From NCBI GenBank assembly GCA_910579575.1, contig CAJTUM010000018.1, positions 1-40,220 of the forward strand: a DNA stretch of 40,220 bases. The letters run 5' to 3'. Position 1 is the first letter of the stretch. Every line of letters begins with the position of its first letter. Position numbers and translations under genes: made by a program. The notes beneath the pieces are model-generated. The model did not search any database. It saw only the letters and a program-made list of their open reading frames with translations, and was not told the DNA's origin. Shown here piece after piece: positions 1 to 7,075 of the stretch. This DNA is from an uncultured Eubacteriales bacterium (GTDB lineage Bacteria; Bacillota; Clostridia; Oscillospirales; Butyricicoccaceae).

Positions 1-60
1 GGCCCCATCGAAGATGGGACGCCGGGAATCCGGCGAGGGGATTTGCGGGAATTCATGAAA
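1..60 (+). ncRNA. Structured leader fragment upstream of hpf
   Basis: The first 60 bases hold two compact hairpins, CCCATC-GAA-GATGGG and GCCGG-GAAT-CCGGC, followed by a purine-rich tail leading to the hpf ribosome-binding site. The 5' part lies outside the window. In Clostridia the raiA RNA motif is known to sit just upstream of hpf/raiA, so this may be its 3' end. That identity is inferred from position and hairpins only. Confidence 0.3.
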
Positions 61-83
61 CGAAAATAGAAGGAGTGTTGATT

Positions 84-620
84 ATGAAGATGACTTATGC
101 CGAGAGAAAGATTTCCATTTCTGACGAACTGAAAGACTATGCCGCTAAAAAATGCGAAAAGCTGGAACGTTACTTTGATAGAGACAGCAGCGCGAAAGTG
201 ACTTTTTCCACAGAGCGGGGCCGCCATATTGTAGAGATTACCGTGGTTCACGGCGGTATGCTGTTTCGAGCTTCTGAACAGAGCCATGATATGTACGCTT
301 CGATAGACGGCGCCATCGACCGCATTGAGCGTCAAATTCAGAAAAACAAGACCAGACTGGAAAAAAGACTGCGTCAGGGCGCCTTTGATAAAAATGCTGA
401 AATGCAGCAGCTGGCCGAAGCCCAAGCGCCGGAAGATCCCTACAGCGTCATTCGCACCAAAGAGTTTGAAGTTAAGCCTATGAGCGTGGAAGAGGCTATT
501 CTGCAAATGAATATGCTGGGCCATGAGTTCTTCTTCTTCCGCAACAACGAGGCGGGAGATCGGCACAGCGTGGTATATAAGCGCTCCAACGACGGTTATG
601 GCCTGATTATCAGCAAATGA
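84..620 (+). CDS. hpf: Ribosome hibernation-promoting factor, long form (HPF/RaiA)
   Basis: Cytoplasmic protein of 178 residues that binds the 30S decoding region and dimerises 70S ribosomes into inactive 100S particles when growth slows. The N-terminal S30AE domain (about residues 1-100) carries the beta-alpha-beta pattern and a basic helix (IERQIQKNKTRLEKRLR). After an acidic, Ala/Glu-rich linker, the C-terminal dimerisation domain (about 118-178) shows VIRTKEFEVKPMSVEEAILQMN and ends YGLIISK, typical of long HPF. The length fits the long form, not the short gamma-proteobacterial one. ATG at 84 is preferred because AGGAG at 71-75 sits 8 bases upstream; an in-frame GTG at 75 overlaps that site. 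A terminator follows directly, so the gene is probably monocistronic. Confidence 0.95.
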   Translation: MKMTYAERKISISDELKDYAAKKCEKLERYFDRDSSAKVTFSTERGRHIVEITVVHGGMLFRASEQSHDMYASIDGAIDRIERQIQKNKTRLEKRLRQGAFDKNAEMQQLAEAQAPEDPYSVIRTKEFEVKPMSVEEAILQMNMLGHEFFFFRNNEAGDRHSVVYKRSNDGYGLIISK

Positions 621-656
621 CAGTTAGCGGGAGAGAGACGTCCTTCTCTTGCCGCT

Positions 657-697
657 GCAAAAAGACCGGAGGCCCTTAGGGCTTTCGGCCTTTTTGC
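657..697 (+). terminator. Intrinsic terminator of hpf
   Basis: A long stem pairs GCAAAAAGACCGGAGGCCC with GGGCTTTCGGCCTTTTTGC, with a few G-U pairs, and ends in a T-run. It lies 36 bases after the hpf stop codon. The AT-rich stretch from about 700 to 826, downstream of spoIIID on the other strand, shows no further GC-rich hairpin. Confidence 0.85.
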
Positions 698-826
698 AAT
701 AGGCGGAAAAGAGCAACATGATCGGTCGACTGCCCCTGTTGCGAAATACATTCGTCCTTGCCTTTCAAAAATCCAGTTATATTTGAATACTTTATATAAA
801 AATATAATAAAATTATTCTTTTAGTA

Positions 827-1105
827 TTAAAATTTCCGATTTTCCGATTCGTTGTGGCCGCTTTGCAGATATTTTGCTTTGGTCGCCATACCGCCTCGGA
901 TGTGCCGCTCGGCTTTATTTTCCTCCAGCACCGTTTTCACTTCTTCATAGAGACGCCGATTGGTCAGCCGAAGGCGATCGGTGACGTCTTTATGTACCGT
1001 TGATTTGGAAATGCCAAATTTGGCGGCGGCCTGGCGGACGGTGGCGTTGTTTTGGATGATATATTGAGCGAGCTCAGAGGCCCGCTCTTCGGGTAAGCCC
1101 TTCAC
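827..1105 (-). CDS. spoIIID: Sporulation transcriptional regulator SpoIIID
   Basis: Small DNA-binding protein of 92 residues that, in Bacillus and Clostridia, reprograms transcription in the mother cell after sigma-E becomes active. The sequence shows the family pattern throughout: an HTH with VRQAAAKFGISKSTVHKDVT at about 23-42, then LRLTNRRLYEEVKTVLEENKAERHIRGGMATKAKYL, which is nearly diagnostic. The short C-terminal tail (QSGHNESENRKF) is variable in the family. The start is GTG at 1103-1105, supported by GGGAGGG about 8 bases upstream. The gene stands alone on the minus strand. A sigma-E type promoter is expected from family knowledge, but I see only a weak -10-like CATAGAAT upstream. 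Its presence marks the organism as an endospore former. Confidence 0.95.
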   Translation of the reverse strand: MKGLPEERASELAQYIIQNNATVRQAAAKFGISKSTVHKDVTDRLRLTNRRLYEEVKTVLEENKAERHIRGGMATKAKYLQSGHNESENRKF

Positions 1106-1222
1106 GCTTTTTGCCCTCCCTTATCTGATACTGTTGCCATTCTATGCATGAGGGAAGCCGTTTAGGCGTAGAAAAGGCAAATTTGCGGCGAACAATTTGA
1201 CAAAAAATTTTCAACCCAGCTC

Positions 1223-1253
1223 TTGACTTGGAGTAAACTTCAGGTGGTACAAT
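1223..1253 (+). promoter_or_regulatory. MerR-type promoter of the DUF362 gene (19-bp spacer)
   Basis: The -35 TTGACT (1223-1228) and -10 TACAAT (1248-1253) are separated by 19 bp, the overlong spacing characteristic of promoters activated by MerR-family regulators. The spacer region is an imperfect dyad, ACTTGGAGT-AA-ACTTCAGGT, with 7 of 9 positions symmetrical and centred between the two elements. The leader then has a GCCGGC-AAAA-GCCGGC hairpin at 1270-1285. Which MerR protein acts here is not shown; one candidate is encoded at 18441-18863. Confidence 0.8.
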
Positions 1254-1323
1254 AGAAGAAAATAGCGTTGGCCGGCAAAAGCCGGCGTCCCATGAAAAAC
1301 AGTTGAAACGGAGGATTTGGACG

Positions 1324-2193
1324 ATGGGAAAGTCTAAGGTCTATTTTACAAAAGAAATCACGGCGGAATCCTTGCAGAAAATTTATGCAGCGTTGGGAGT
1401 TCAGCTGAGGGGCAAAGTGGCGATCAAAATTTCCACCGGCGAGCCCGGCGGGCACAATTTTTTGCAGCCAAATCTGATTAAGCCCTTGGTAGATCAACTG
1501 AAGGGAACCATCGTGGAATGCAACACCGCTTATGAGGGCCGTCGCTATTCTTCGGAAGAGCACTGGAAGGCCATCAAGGAGCACGGGTTTCTGGATATCG
1601 CCCCCTGCGACATTATGGACGAGCAGGCGGAGCTGTCCATCCCTGTTACAAACGGCAAACATTTGACAGAAAATTTTGTAGGCGAACATCTGACCAATTA
1701 TGATTCTATGCTGATGCTGTCCCATTTCAAGGGTCACGCCATGGGCGGTTTTGGCGGCGCGTTGAAAAATATGTCCATCGGCGTGGCTTCCGGTCATGGT
1801 AAGGCTCATATTCACGGCGTAGGCGTGCCCGCCAACCTGTGGACCGCCGATCATGATTCTTTCCTGGAGTGTATGGCCGACGCCTGCAAAGGCGTGATGG
1901 ATTATATGGGCCGCCGGAATATCGTCTATATCAACGTGGCCAATAGGCTTTCGGTGGATTGCGATTGCTCCAGCAACCCAGAAGAACCTAAAATGGCCGA
2001 TATTGGCATCTTTGCTTCTCTGGACCCGGTGGCGGTGGATCAAGCCTGTGTGGACGCGGTGTACAATTCTCCCGATCCGGGCAAATCCCATCTGATTGAA
2101 CGAATCGAAAGCCGCAATGGTATCCATACGGTGGAAACGGCCTACGAGCTGGGCTTGGGCAATCGGGAATACGAAGTTGTTTCGCTGGATTAA
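1324..2193 (+). CDS. DUF362 domain-containing protein
   Basis: Protein of 289 residues belonging to the DUF362 family, whose biochemical role is not established; many relatives are fused to or associated with ferredoxins. Visible family features are the N-terminal VAIKISTGEPGGHNFLQPNLIKPLVD stretch, ECNTAYEGRRY, the SHFKGHAMGGFGGALKNMSIGVAS core (about 135-158), a Cys pair in DCDCSS, and the C-terminal ASLDPVAVDQACVDAVY. There is no signal peptide and no 4Fe-4S ferredoxin motif, so this is the short cytoplasmic type. ATG at 1324 is chosen because GGAGG (1310-1314) is 9 bases upstream; an in-frame ATG at 1303 would overlap it. It is transcribed from its own MerR-type promoter and is separated from larE by a second promoter and a terminator, so it is probably not part of the lar operon. 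Confidence 0.85.
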   Translation: MGKSKVYFTKEITAESLQKIYAALGVQLRGKVAIKISTGEPGGHNFLQPNLIKPLVDQLKGTIVECNTAYEGRRYSSEEHWKAIKEHGFLDIAPCDIMDEQAELSIPVTNGKHLTENFVGEHLTNYDSMLMLSHFKGHAMGGFGGALKNMSIGVASGHGKAHIHGVGVPANLWTADHDSFLECMADACKGVMDYMGRRNIVYINVANRLSVDCDCSSNPEEPKMADIGIFASLDPVAVDQACVDAVYNSPDPGKSHLIERIESRNGIHTVETAYELGLGNREYEVVSLD

Positions 2194-2251
2194 CAAAGAG
2201 AAGAGGGGAGCAGTTTGCGGGCGCTCTTGGGCTTCTATCGTGCGTCGGCAG

Positions 2252-2281
2252 TTGACAACCGAGGCGCGAATCCTTTATAAT
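2252..2281 (+). promoter_or_regulatory. Sigma-A promoter of the lar operon
   Basis: The -35 TTGACA (2252-2257) and -10 TATAAT (2276-2281) are both perfect consensus boxes with an 18-bp spacer. It starts a leader of about 210 bases before larE. Confidence 0.85.
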
Positions 2282-2287
2282 ATCTCT

Positions 2288-2438
2288 GACGGGGCCGGCT
2301 TGCTTGGGCGGGCCGGCCCTCCAGGTTTCCGGCGCAGTCCGTCGCCCATAACCGCGGCCAGAAGGCCGCTTTGGCGGGCCGGGAATTGACGTTTTGGATG
2401 GGCGCCGTTTGGGAGGAACCCGGCGGAATATGTCTGAA
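2288..2438 (+). ncRNA. Structured leader RNA upstream of larE, class unknown
   Basis: This stretch between the promoter and the terminator is very GC-rich and fills most of the 312-base gap between the DUF362 gene and larE. It can form at least a GGGCCGGC/GCCGGCCC hairpin inside a GACGG/CCGTC closing helix (2288-2342) and a GCGGCC-AGAA-GGCCGC hairpin (about 2354-2369). The order promoter, folded leader, terminator, coding region is that of a transcription attenuator or riboswitch. I compared it by eye with what I remember of NiCo, cobalamin, T-box and Moco leaders and saw no convincing match. Confidence 0.45.
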
Positions 2439-2469
2439 GGCATACCTTGGTTTGGTGTGCCTTTTTTTT
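2439..2469 (+). terminator. Terminator in the larE leader (possible attenuator)
   Basis: GGCATACC pairs with GGTGTGCC around a 7-base loop, followed by eight T residues. It lies 22 bases before the larE ribosome-binding site and downstream of the lar promoter, so read-through must be controlled or incomplete for larE to be expressed. Confidence 0.85.
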
Positions 2470-2505
2470 ATCGATAGTACGAAAACCGGCGGAAGGAGCG
2501 AAACG

Positions 2506-3267
2506 ATGAAGCGATTACAAGCATTTTTTGAACAACATCCGGCAGGAGCCTTGGCCTTTTCCGGCGGCGTGGATTCTGCGCTGCTGGTCTGGGCAGCCGC
2601 TCAGTTTGGGACAGATTGGCGGGCTTATTATGTCCGCTCTGCGTTTCAACCCGCCTTTGAGCTGCGGGACGCCCGACAGATTGCAGAGCAGTGCGACTTG
2701 GATATGGAAGAGCTGGAAGCGGACGTGCTGGCTTGCCCGCAAATTGCCCAAAACCCGGCAGAGCGCTGTTATCACTGCAAAAAGCTGATTTTTTCCCGTA
2801 TTCTTCAGCAAGCGAAGGCGGAGGGCTACGCCTTGTTGATCGACGGCACCAACGCTTCGGACGACGCCGGGGACAGGCCGGGTATGCGGGCTCTGCGGGA
2901 AATGGAGGTTCGCTCCCCCTTGCGGGAGGCCGGGCTGACCAAAGCGCAAGTTCGTCTCCTTTCCAAGGAAGCAGGTTTGCCCACCTGGGACAAACCGGCC
3001 TATGCCTGCTTAGCCACCCGAGTTCAGACGGGAACTCCCATCACGAAAGAGGATTTGGGGCGGATTGAGCGAGGAGAAGAGGCTCTGGCCAGCCTGGGGT
3101 TTCGGGATTTTCGTCTGCGCCTGCGGGGCGGGACGGCGGTTTTGCAAATCCGGGCGGAGCAGCAACAGACGGCCTTTGACCGTCGGCGGGAAATTCTCCA
3201 GGCAATCGGCGGGGATTTTGCTGCAATCGCTCTGGATTTGGCGGCTCGAGCACAAGAAAAAGGATGA
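2506..3267 (+). CDS. larE: LarE, sulfur transferase for nickel-pincer nucleotide cofactor
   Basis: Cytoplasmic enzyme of 253 residues. LarE adenylates the pyridinium dicarboxylate made by LarB and installs sulfur on it, building the (S,C,S) nickel pincer cofactor of lactate racemase-type enzymes. The PP-loop SGGVDS is at residues 19-24. Three cysteines stand out: Cys88 and Cys91 in CYHC and Cys168 in ACLATR. The last matches the conserved position that in the lactobacillar enzyme donates its own sulfur; a three-Cys set is known in a variant thought to bind an iron-sulfur cluster instead. ATG 2506 follows GGAAGGAG; longer in-frame starts would run back through the terminator. The next gene, larB, begins 3 bases after the stop, so the genes are co-translated. 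Confidence 0.93.
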   Translation: MKRLQAFFEQHPAGALAFSGGVDSALLVWAAAQFGTDWRAYYVRSAFQPAFELRDARQIAEQCDLDMEELEADVLACPQIAQNPAERCYHCKKLIFSRILQQAKAEGYALLIDGTNASDDAGDRPGMRALREMEVRSPLREAGLTKAQVRLLSKEAGLPTWDKPAYACLATRVQTGTPITKEDLGRIERGEEALASLGFRDFRLRLRGGTAVLQIRAEQQQTAFDRRREILQAIGGDFAAIALDLAARAQEKG

Positions 3268-3270
3268 ACG

Positions 3271-4032
3271 ATGATGGAAAAGAAAGAAAAAACAATCGAA
3301 ATGCTGCGTCAAGTGCAAGCGGGAACTCTTTCGCCGGAGCAGGCGGCGCTCCAGCTCAAGCTGGACCCTTTTGAAGACCTGGGGTATGCTAAAATCGATC
3401 ACCATCGGGCCTTGCGTCAGGGGGCGGCGGAGGTGATTTACGGTCAATCCAAGCCCCAGGAGCAGATCGAAGGCATTGTAAAGGCCATGGAGGCCAAGGG
3501 CAGCCGAAACATCCTAATTACCCGGGTGGATCAGTACAAGGCGGCGTATTTGTCTGAAAAATTCTCAATGAAGTATGAGCCTTGCGCCCGCCTGGCGGTA
3601 GCCTTGCCCCAGCCTGTGGAGGGCAGGGGGGCCATTGTGGTGGCCACTGGGGGCACCAGCGATATGGGCGTGGCGGAGGAAGCGGCTATCACCGCCGAAA
3701 CGCTGGGCAACCGAGTAACCCGGCTTTATGACGTGGGCGTGGCCGGCCTGCATCGGCTGCTCCGCAATCTGGAGACGCTGATGCAGGCTCGGGTTGTAAT
3801 CGCCGTGGCGGGCATGGAGGGCGCTTTGGCCAGCGTGGTTGGCGGCTTGGTGGATTGTCCGGTGATCGCCGTGCCTACCAGCGTGGGGTATGGCGCTGCC
3901 TTCGGCGGGGTTTCCGCTCTGCTTTCCATGCTTAATTCCTGCGCCAGCGGCGTCAGCGTGGTCAATATCGACAATGGTTTCGGAGCGGGTTTTTTGGCCA
4001 GCCGTATCAATCAGATGGAAGGAATCCAATAG
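3271..4032 (+). CDS. larB: LarB, nicotinic acid adenine dinucleotide carboxylase/hydrolase
   Basis: Protein of 253 residues. LarB carboxylates the pyridinium ring of nicotinic acid adenine dinucleotide and hydrolyses the product, giving the substrate for LarE. The N-terminal part has the family feature DLGYAKIDHHRALRQGAAEVIYGQSK (about 34-59). The C-terminal half is a PurE-like domain with VVATGGTSDMGVAEEAA (about 122-138), VAGMEGALASVVGGLV and the loop AVPTSVGYGAAFGGVSALLSMLNSCASGVSVVNIDNGFGA. Length and motifs match full-length LarB. The start may be ATG 3271 or the adjacent ATG 3274; the ribosome-binding site AAAGGATG overlaps the larE stop. It is the second gene of larE-larB-larC. Confidence 0.93.
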   Translation: MMEKKEKTIEMLRQVQAGTLSPEQAALQLKLDPFEDLGYAKIDHHRALRQGAAEVIYGQSKPQEQIEGIVKAMEAKGSRNILITRVDQYKAAYLSEKFSMKYEPCARLAVALPQPVEGRGAIVVATGGTSDMGVAEEAAITAETLGNRVTRLYDVGVAGLHRLLRNLETLMQARVVIAVAGMEGALASVVGGLVDCPVIAVPTSVGYGAAFGGVSALLSMLNSCASGVSVVNIDNGFGAGFLASRINQMEGIQ

Positions 4033-4041
4033 AGAGGAAGA

Positions 4042-5409
4042 ATGATTGCAATGAAAACGCTGTATTTGGAATGCAAAATGGGCGCCGCCGGCGATATGCT
4101 GACGGCGGCCCTTTACGAGTTGCTGCCGGATCAAGAGGGCTTTCTCAAAACCATGAACAGCCTAATTCCCGGCGTGGAGGTCAAGGCGGAGCAAGCCTCT
4201 ACCTGCGGCATTGTGGGAACCCATATGGCCGTTACGGTAGACGGTCGGCAGGAAGAAAGCCAGGATATCCCCCAGGGCGGTTCTATACATGGGCATAGCC
4301 ATGAGCATGAGCACGACCATGAGCACGAGCATAGCCATGAGCACGAGCATGGCTATGAGCACGAGCACGGCCATGAACACGAGCATGGCCATGAGCACGA
4401 GCACGGCCATGAGCACGAGCATGGCCATGAGCATGGTCACAGCCATCATCATTCTCACAGCAGTTTGGCGGACGTGACCAAAGTGATTGACGGCTTGGAG
4501 CTGCCGCAGCAGGTGAAGGAGGACGCCAAAGCGGTTTACGACCGCATCGCCGCGGCGGAGGCCAAGGCCCACGGCGCTCCGGTCAGCCAGATCCATTTCC
4601 ATGAGGTGGGGTCCTTGGACGCCATTGCGGATATTGTAGGCGTTTGCCTGGCCGTCCATCTGCTGGCGCCGGACAGCGTCCAGGCTTCTCCCGTTCACGT
4701 AGGCAGCGGTCAGGTTCGCTGCGCCCATGGCGTCGTGCCTGTGCCTGCGCCGGCCACAGCGGAGATTTTGAAGGGCGTTCCCTGTTATGGCGGAGAAATT
4801 CAGGGCGAGCTGTGCACCCCCACCGGCGCCGCCTTGCTGGCCCATTTTGCTCAAAAATTCGGGCCTATGCCTCCGATGATGATAGAACATACAGGGTATG
4901 GCTTGGGCCGAAAGGAATTTCCGGCGGCCAACTGTGTCCGGGCCTTTTGGGGCCAGGCTGGAGAGAGCGACCAGGCGGATATTGTGGAGCTTTGCTGCCA
5001 TATTGACGATATGACGGCGGAAGCCCTGGCTTTTGCTGGCGAACGAATGATGGAATTGGGCGCTTTGGACGTTTCTTCCGCTCCCATCGTCATGAAAAAG
5101 GGGCGGCTGGGCGCGGCCTTTACCGTTCTGTGCAAGGCCAAGGACGAAGAGCGGCTGGCCCAAGCCATCCTGCGGGAAACAACCACCAACGGCGTTCGCT
5201 CCCGCTATTGCAAAAAGTATATCCTGGCGCCTTCCGTGCGCACAGTGGAGACGGAATACGGCCCTATGAAGGTGAAAGTCGCGCAGGGCGAAGGAATTTG
5301 CCGCCAAAAGGCGGAATATGAAGACGCCGCCCGCGTAGCCCGGGAGAAGGGGCTGCCCATTTTGCAAGTCATGGAGGCAGTGGAGCAAGCGGCGAGAGAG
5401 CGGCAGTAA
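4042..5409 (+). CDS. larC: LarC, nickel insertion protein, with a large His-rich insert
   Basis: Single-frame LarC of about 455 residues. LarC is a CTP-dependent cyclometallase that puts nickel into the pincer nucleotide. The N-terminal domain opens TLYLECKMGAAGDML; later motifs are IHFHEVGSLDAIADIVG, CAHGVVPVPAPATAEIL and GELCTPTGAALL. The C-terminal domain has HIDDMTAEALAFA and MKKGRLG. Between them residues 83-139 form an extreme His-rich segment, 29 His in 57 residues in an alternating His-Glu/His-Gly pattern, probably a nickel store or delivery arm. In Lactobacillus plantarum the two halves are separated by a programmed frameshift; here they are continuous. ATG 4042 or ATG 4051 could be the start; 4051 matches the family N-terminus better, 4042 is closer to the GAGG site. 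No larA lies in the window, so the client enzyme is elsewhere. Confidence 0.93.
   Translation: MIAMKTLYLECKMGAAGDMLTAALYELLPDQEGFLKTMNSLIPGVEVKAEQASTCGIVGTHMAVTVDGRQEESQDIPQGGSIHGHSHEHEHDHEHEHSHEHEHGYEHEHGHEHEHGHEHEHGHEHEHGHEHGHSHHHSHSSLADVTKVIDGLELPQQVKEDAKAVYDRIAAAEAKAHGAPVSQIHFHEVGSLDAIADIVGVCLAVHLLAPDSVQASPVHVGSGQVRCAHGVVPVPAPATAEILKGVPCYGGEIQGELCTPTGAALLAHFAQKFGPMPPMMIEHTGYGLGRKEFPAANCVRAFWGQAGESDQADIVELCCHIDDMTAEALAFAGERMMELGALDVSSAPIVMKKGRLGAAFTVLCKAKDEERLAQAILRETTTNGVRSRYCKKYILAPSVRTVETEYGPMKVKVAQGEGICRQKAEYEDAARVAREKGLPILQVMEAVEQAARERQ
4289..4465 (+). repeat. In-frame repeat encoding the His-rich arm of LarC
   Basis: Degenerate tandem repeat of about 18 bases (core catgagcacgagcatggc) coding HEHEHG units, flanked by less regular HSHEHEHDH and HGHSHHHSH blocks. 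Such repeats can change length by slippage in multiples of 6 or 18 bases without breaking the frame. Confidence 0.9.
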
Positions 5410-5435
5410 GCGGCGCTTTACCATTGCGGAATAGG

Positions 5436-5474
5436 AAAAACCGCCGCCTGAATGGATTTCAGGCGGCGGTTTTT
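5436..5474. terminator. Bidirectional terminator between larC and the MATE gene
   Basis: AAAAACCGCCGCCTGAA and TTCAGGCGGCGGTTTTT form a near-perfect stem around a short loop, with A-runs and T-runs on both sides. It can end larC transcription on the plus strand and the MATE gene on the minus strand. Confidence 0.9.
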
Positions 5475-5481
5475 GGCGCGG

Positions 5482-6852
5482 TTAAAACCGGGATTTGGGC
5501 TTGGGGTGGGCTTTGATATAGGGAATACGGATGGCCCACATATAGTACAGAAAAGAAAGCAGAGCGGCGCAGCCCCAGCCCACGGGATAGCCCCAAAAGA
5601 CATATTCAATATTCGGATTCTTGGACATGGTAACGACCAGAAAAATCTGGCGGCACACGATCAGCCCCCCAATGCTGGTGAACATGACGACTAAGGATTT
5701 GCCAAAGCCGCGAACGGCGTTGGAGAAGGACTGGAAGAAGGTCTGAAGCCCATACATGGGCAGCATGATATACATCATGCTGACGCCATAGGCCATGGCG
5801 TCTACATCCTTGGTAAACAGCTGGATAAAGAAATCGGCGTTGTAATAGATGACAGGGCCCAGGATGGAGATCACGCCCAAGCCCAACAACACCACGGTCC
5901 AGAGGCAACGGAAGGCCCGTTCCGGTTTTTTAGCGCCCATATTTTGAGCGATAAAAGCGGGGGTGGCTTGGCCCAAGGATTGGGCCACCATGCCCATATA
6001 GCTGTCTATCTTTTTGGCCGCGCCGGAGCCTGCCATGGCCGCCGAGCCAAATTGGTTGATATACCGCTGGACAAACAGATTAGAAAGGGAAATCAACCCG
6101 GATTGAACGGCGGCGGGCAACCCAAGGATTAACACATCCTTCAGGATCTTTCCGTCAATCTTCAAATCCTGGAGCACAAGCTTGTAAACGTCGTCGGTGG
6201 TCATCATTTGCCGCACGGCCAGCAGCACGGAAATGAGCTGGGAGATGATGGTGGCGACGGCCACGCCGGCGACTCCCATTTTGAAAACCGCCACAAACAA
6301 AAGGTCCAACGCGATGTTGGTGCAGCTGGCGACTACTAGATAATAGAAGGGACGACGGGAATCGCCCACCGCCCGCAGCACGCCTGCAGCCACGTTATAC
6401 AGGGAGGTAAACAGCACGCCGATGAAATAAATCCGCAGATAAAGCACGGATTCTCCCCAGACGTCCGCTGGACAATCCACTAATTTGAGCAGCAGGGGAG
6501 TGAGCAAGACCCCTACCAGCGCCATCGTCACGCCTAAAATTGCCGAAAAGAGCAAGCCGGTGTGAATCGAGTCGTGGAGATTTTTTTCGTCTTTGGCGCC
6601 GAAATAACGGGAAAAAAGAACGCCTGCGCCGGCGGACAGGCCAGTAAAAAAGCCCACCAACAGCCGGGAGATATCTTCGCTGGAGGTGACGGAGGCCAGA
6701 GCGGTGGTGCCGACGAAATTGCCCACCACAATGCTGTCTACGCTGTTATAAAGGTTTTGGAATACATGGCCCATTAAGATCGGAAAAGAAAAGAGGATCA
6801 TCTGTTTGACGATATTGCCTTGGGTTAGGTCTATGCTTGTCTTTTTCGCCAT
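5482..6852 (-). CDS. MATE family efflux transporter
   Basis: Integral membrane protein of 456 residues with about 12 hydrophobic helices, of the Na+ or H+ coupled MATE family that exports drugs and other cationic compounds. Typical features are the start DLTQGNIVKQMILFSFPILMGHVFQNLYNSVDSIVVGNFVG (first helix), GLSAGAGVLFSRYFGAKDEKNLH, AAGVLRAVGDSRRPF at the end of the N-lobe, and the C-lobe SLGQATPAFIAQNMGAKKPERAF. Length fits the family. The start at 6852 (MAKKTS) is chosen because AAAGGAA lies 8 bases upstream; a longer in-frame extension reads through a 66-codon stretch with no homology-like features. The substrate cannot be told. An 8-bp inverted repeat (GTCGCGCG/CGCGCGAC, 6965-6999) lies upstream and might be an operator. 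Confidence 0.9.
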   Translation of the reverse strand: MAKKTSIDLTQGNIVKQMILFSFPILMGHVFQNLYNSVDSIVVGNFVGTTALASVTSSEDISRLLVGFFTGLSAGAGVLFSRYFGAKDEKNLHDSIHTGLLFSAILGVTMALVGVLLTPLLLKLVDCPADVWGESVLYLRIYFIGVLFTSLYNVAAGVLRAVGDSRRPFYYLVVASCTNIALDLLFVAVFKMGVAGVAVATIISQLISVLLAVRQMMTTDDVYKLVLQDLKIDGKILKDVLILGLPAAVQSGLISLSNLFVQRYINQFGSAAMAGSGAAKKIDSYMGMVAQSLGQATPAFIAQNMGAKKPERAFRCLWTVVLLGLGVISILGPVIYYNADFFIQLFTKDVDAMAYGVSMMYIMLPMYGLQTFFQSFSNAVRGFGKSLVVMFTSIGGLIVCRQIFLVVTMSKNPNIEYVFWGYPVGWGCAALLSFLYYMWAIRIPYIKAHPKPKSRF

Positions 6853-7030
6853 GCCAAGTTCCTTTCTGCCGCCTCCCGGGCGGGAAACGGCTTGGTTTTG
6901 AATCGACGCGCTCCCAAAACTCTTTGAATGCTTGGAAGGCGACGATTTTGTGTCTTGCCGTGTCGTCGCGCGGAGCTGCGTCAATCCAAAGCGCGCGACA
7001 TACCGATTTTTAAGCGCAGTTCGGAAAACG

Positions 7031-7065
7031 AAACAATTTCCCTGGAACACCCAGGGAAATTGTTT
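7031..7065 (-). terminator. Terminator-like hairpin after the aminotransferase gene
   Basis: AAACAATTTCCCTGG and CCAGGGAAATTGTTT form a perfect 15-bp stem with a 5-base loop, 10 bases beyond the stop codon of the class V aminotransferase. T residues flank both ends, so it could work in either direction. Confidence 0.7.
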
Positions 7066-7075
7066 TTGCAGCTTC

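Noticed and set aside
2288..2470. NiCo, T-box, Moco or 6S RNA identity for the larE leader
   Set aside because: No match to the conserved cores I remember, and the 5' and 3' ends are not complementary as in 6S RNA; kept as an unassigned leader.
4162..5424. Minus-strand open frame opposite larC
   Set aside because: Its repeats (MLVLMAMLV) are the reverse reading of the His-codon repeat; no start signals.
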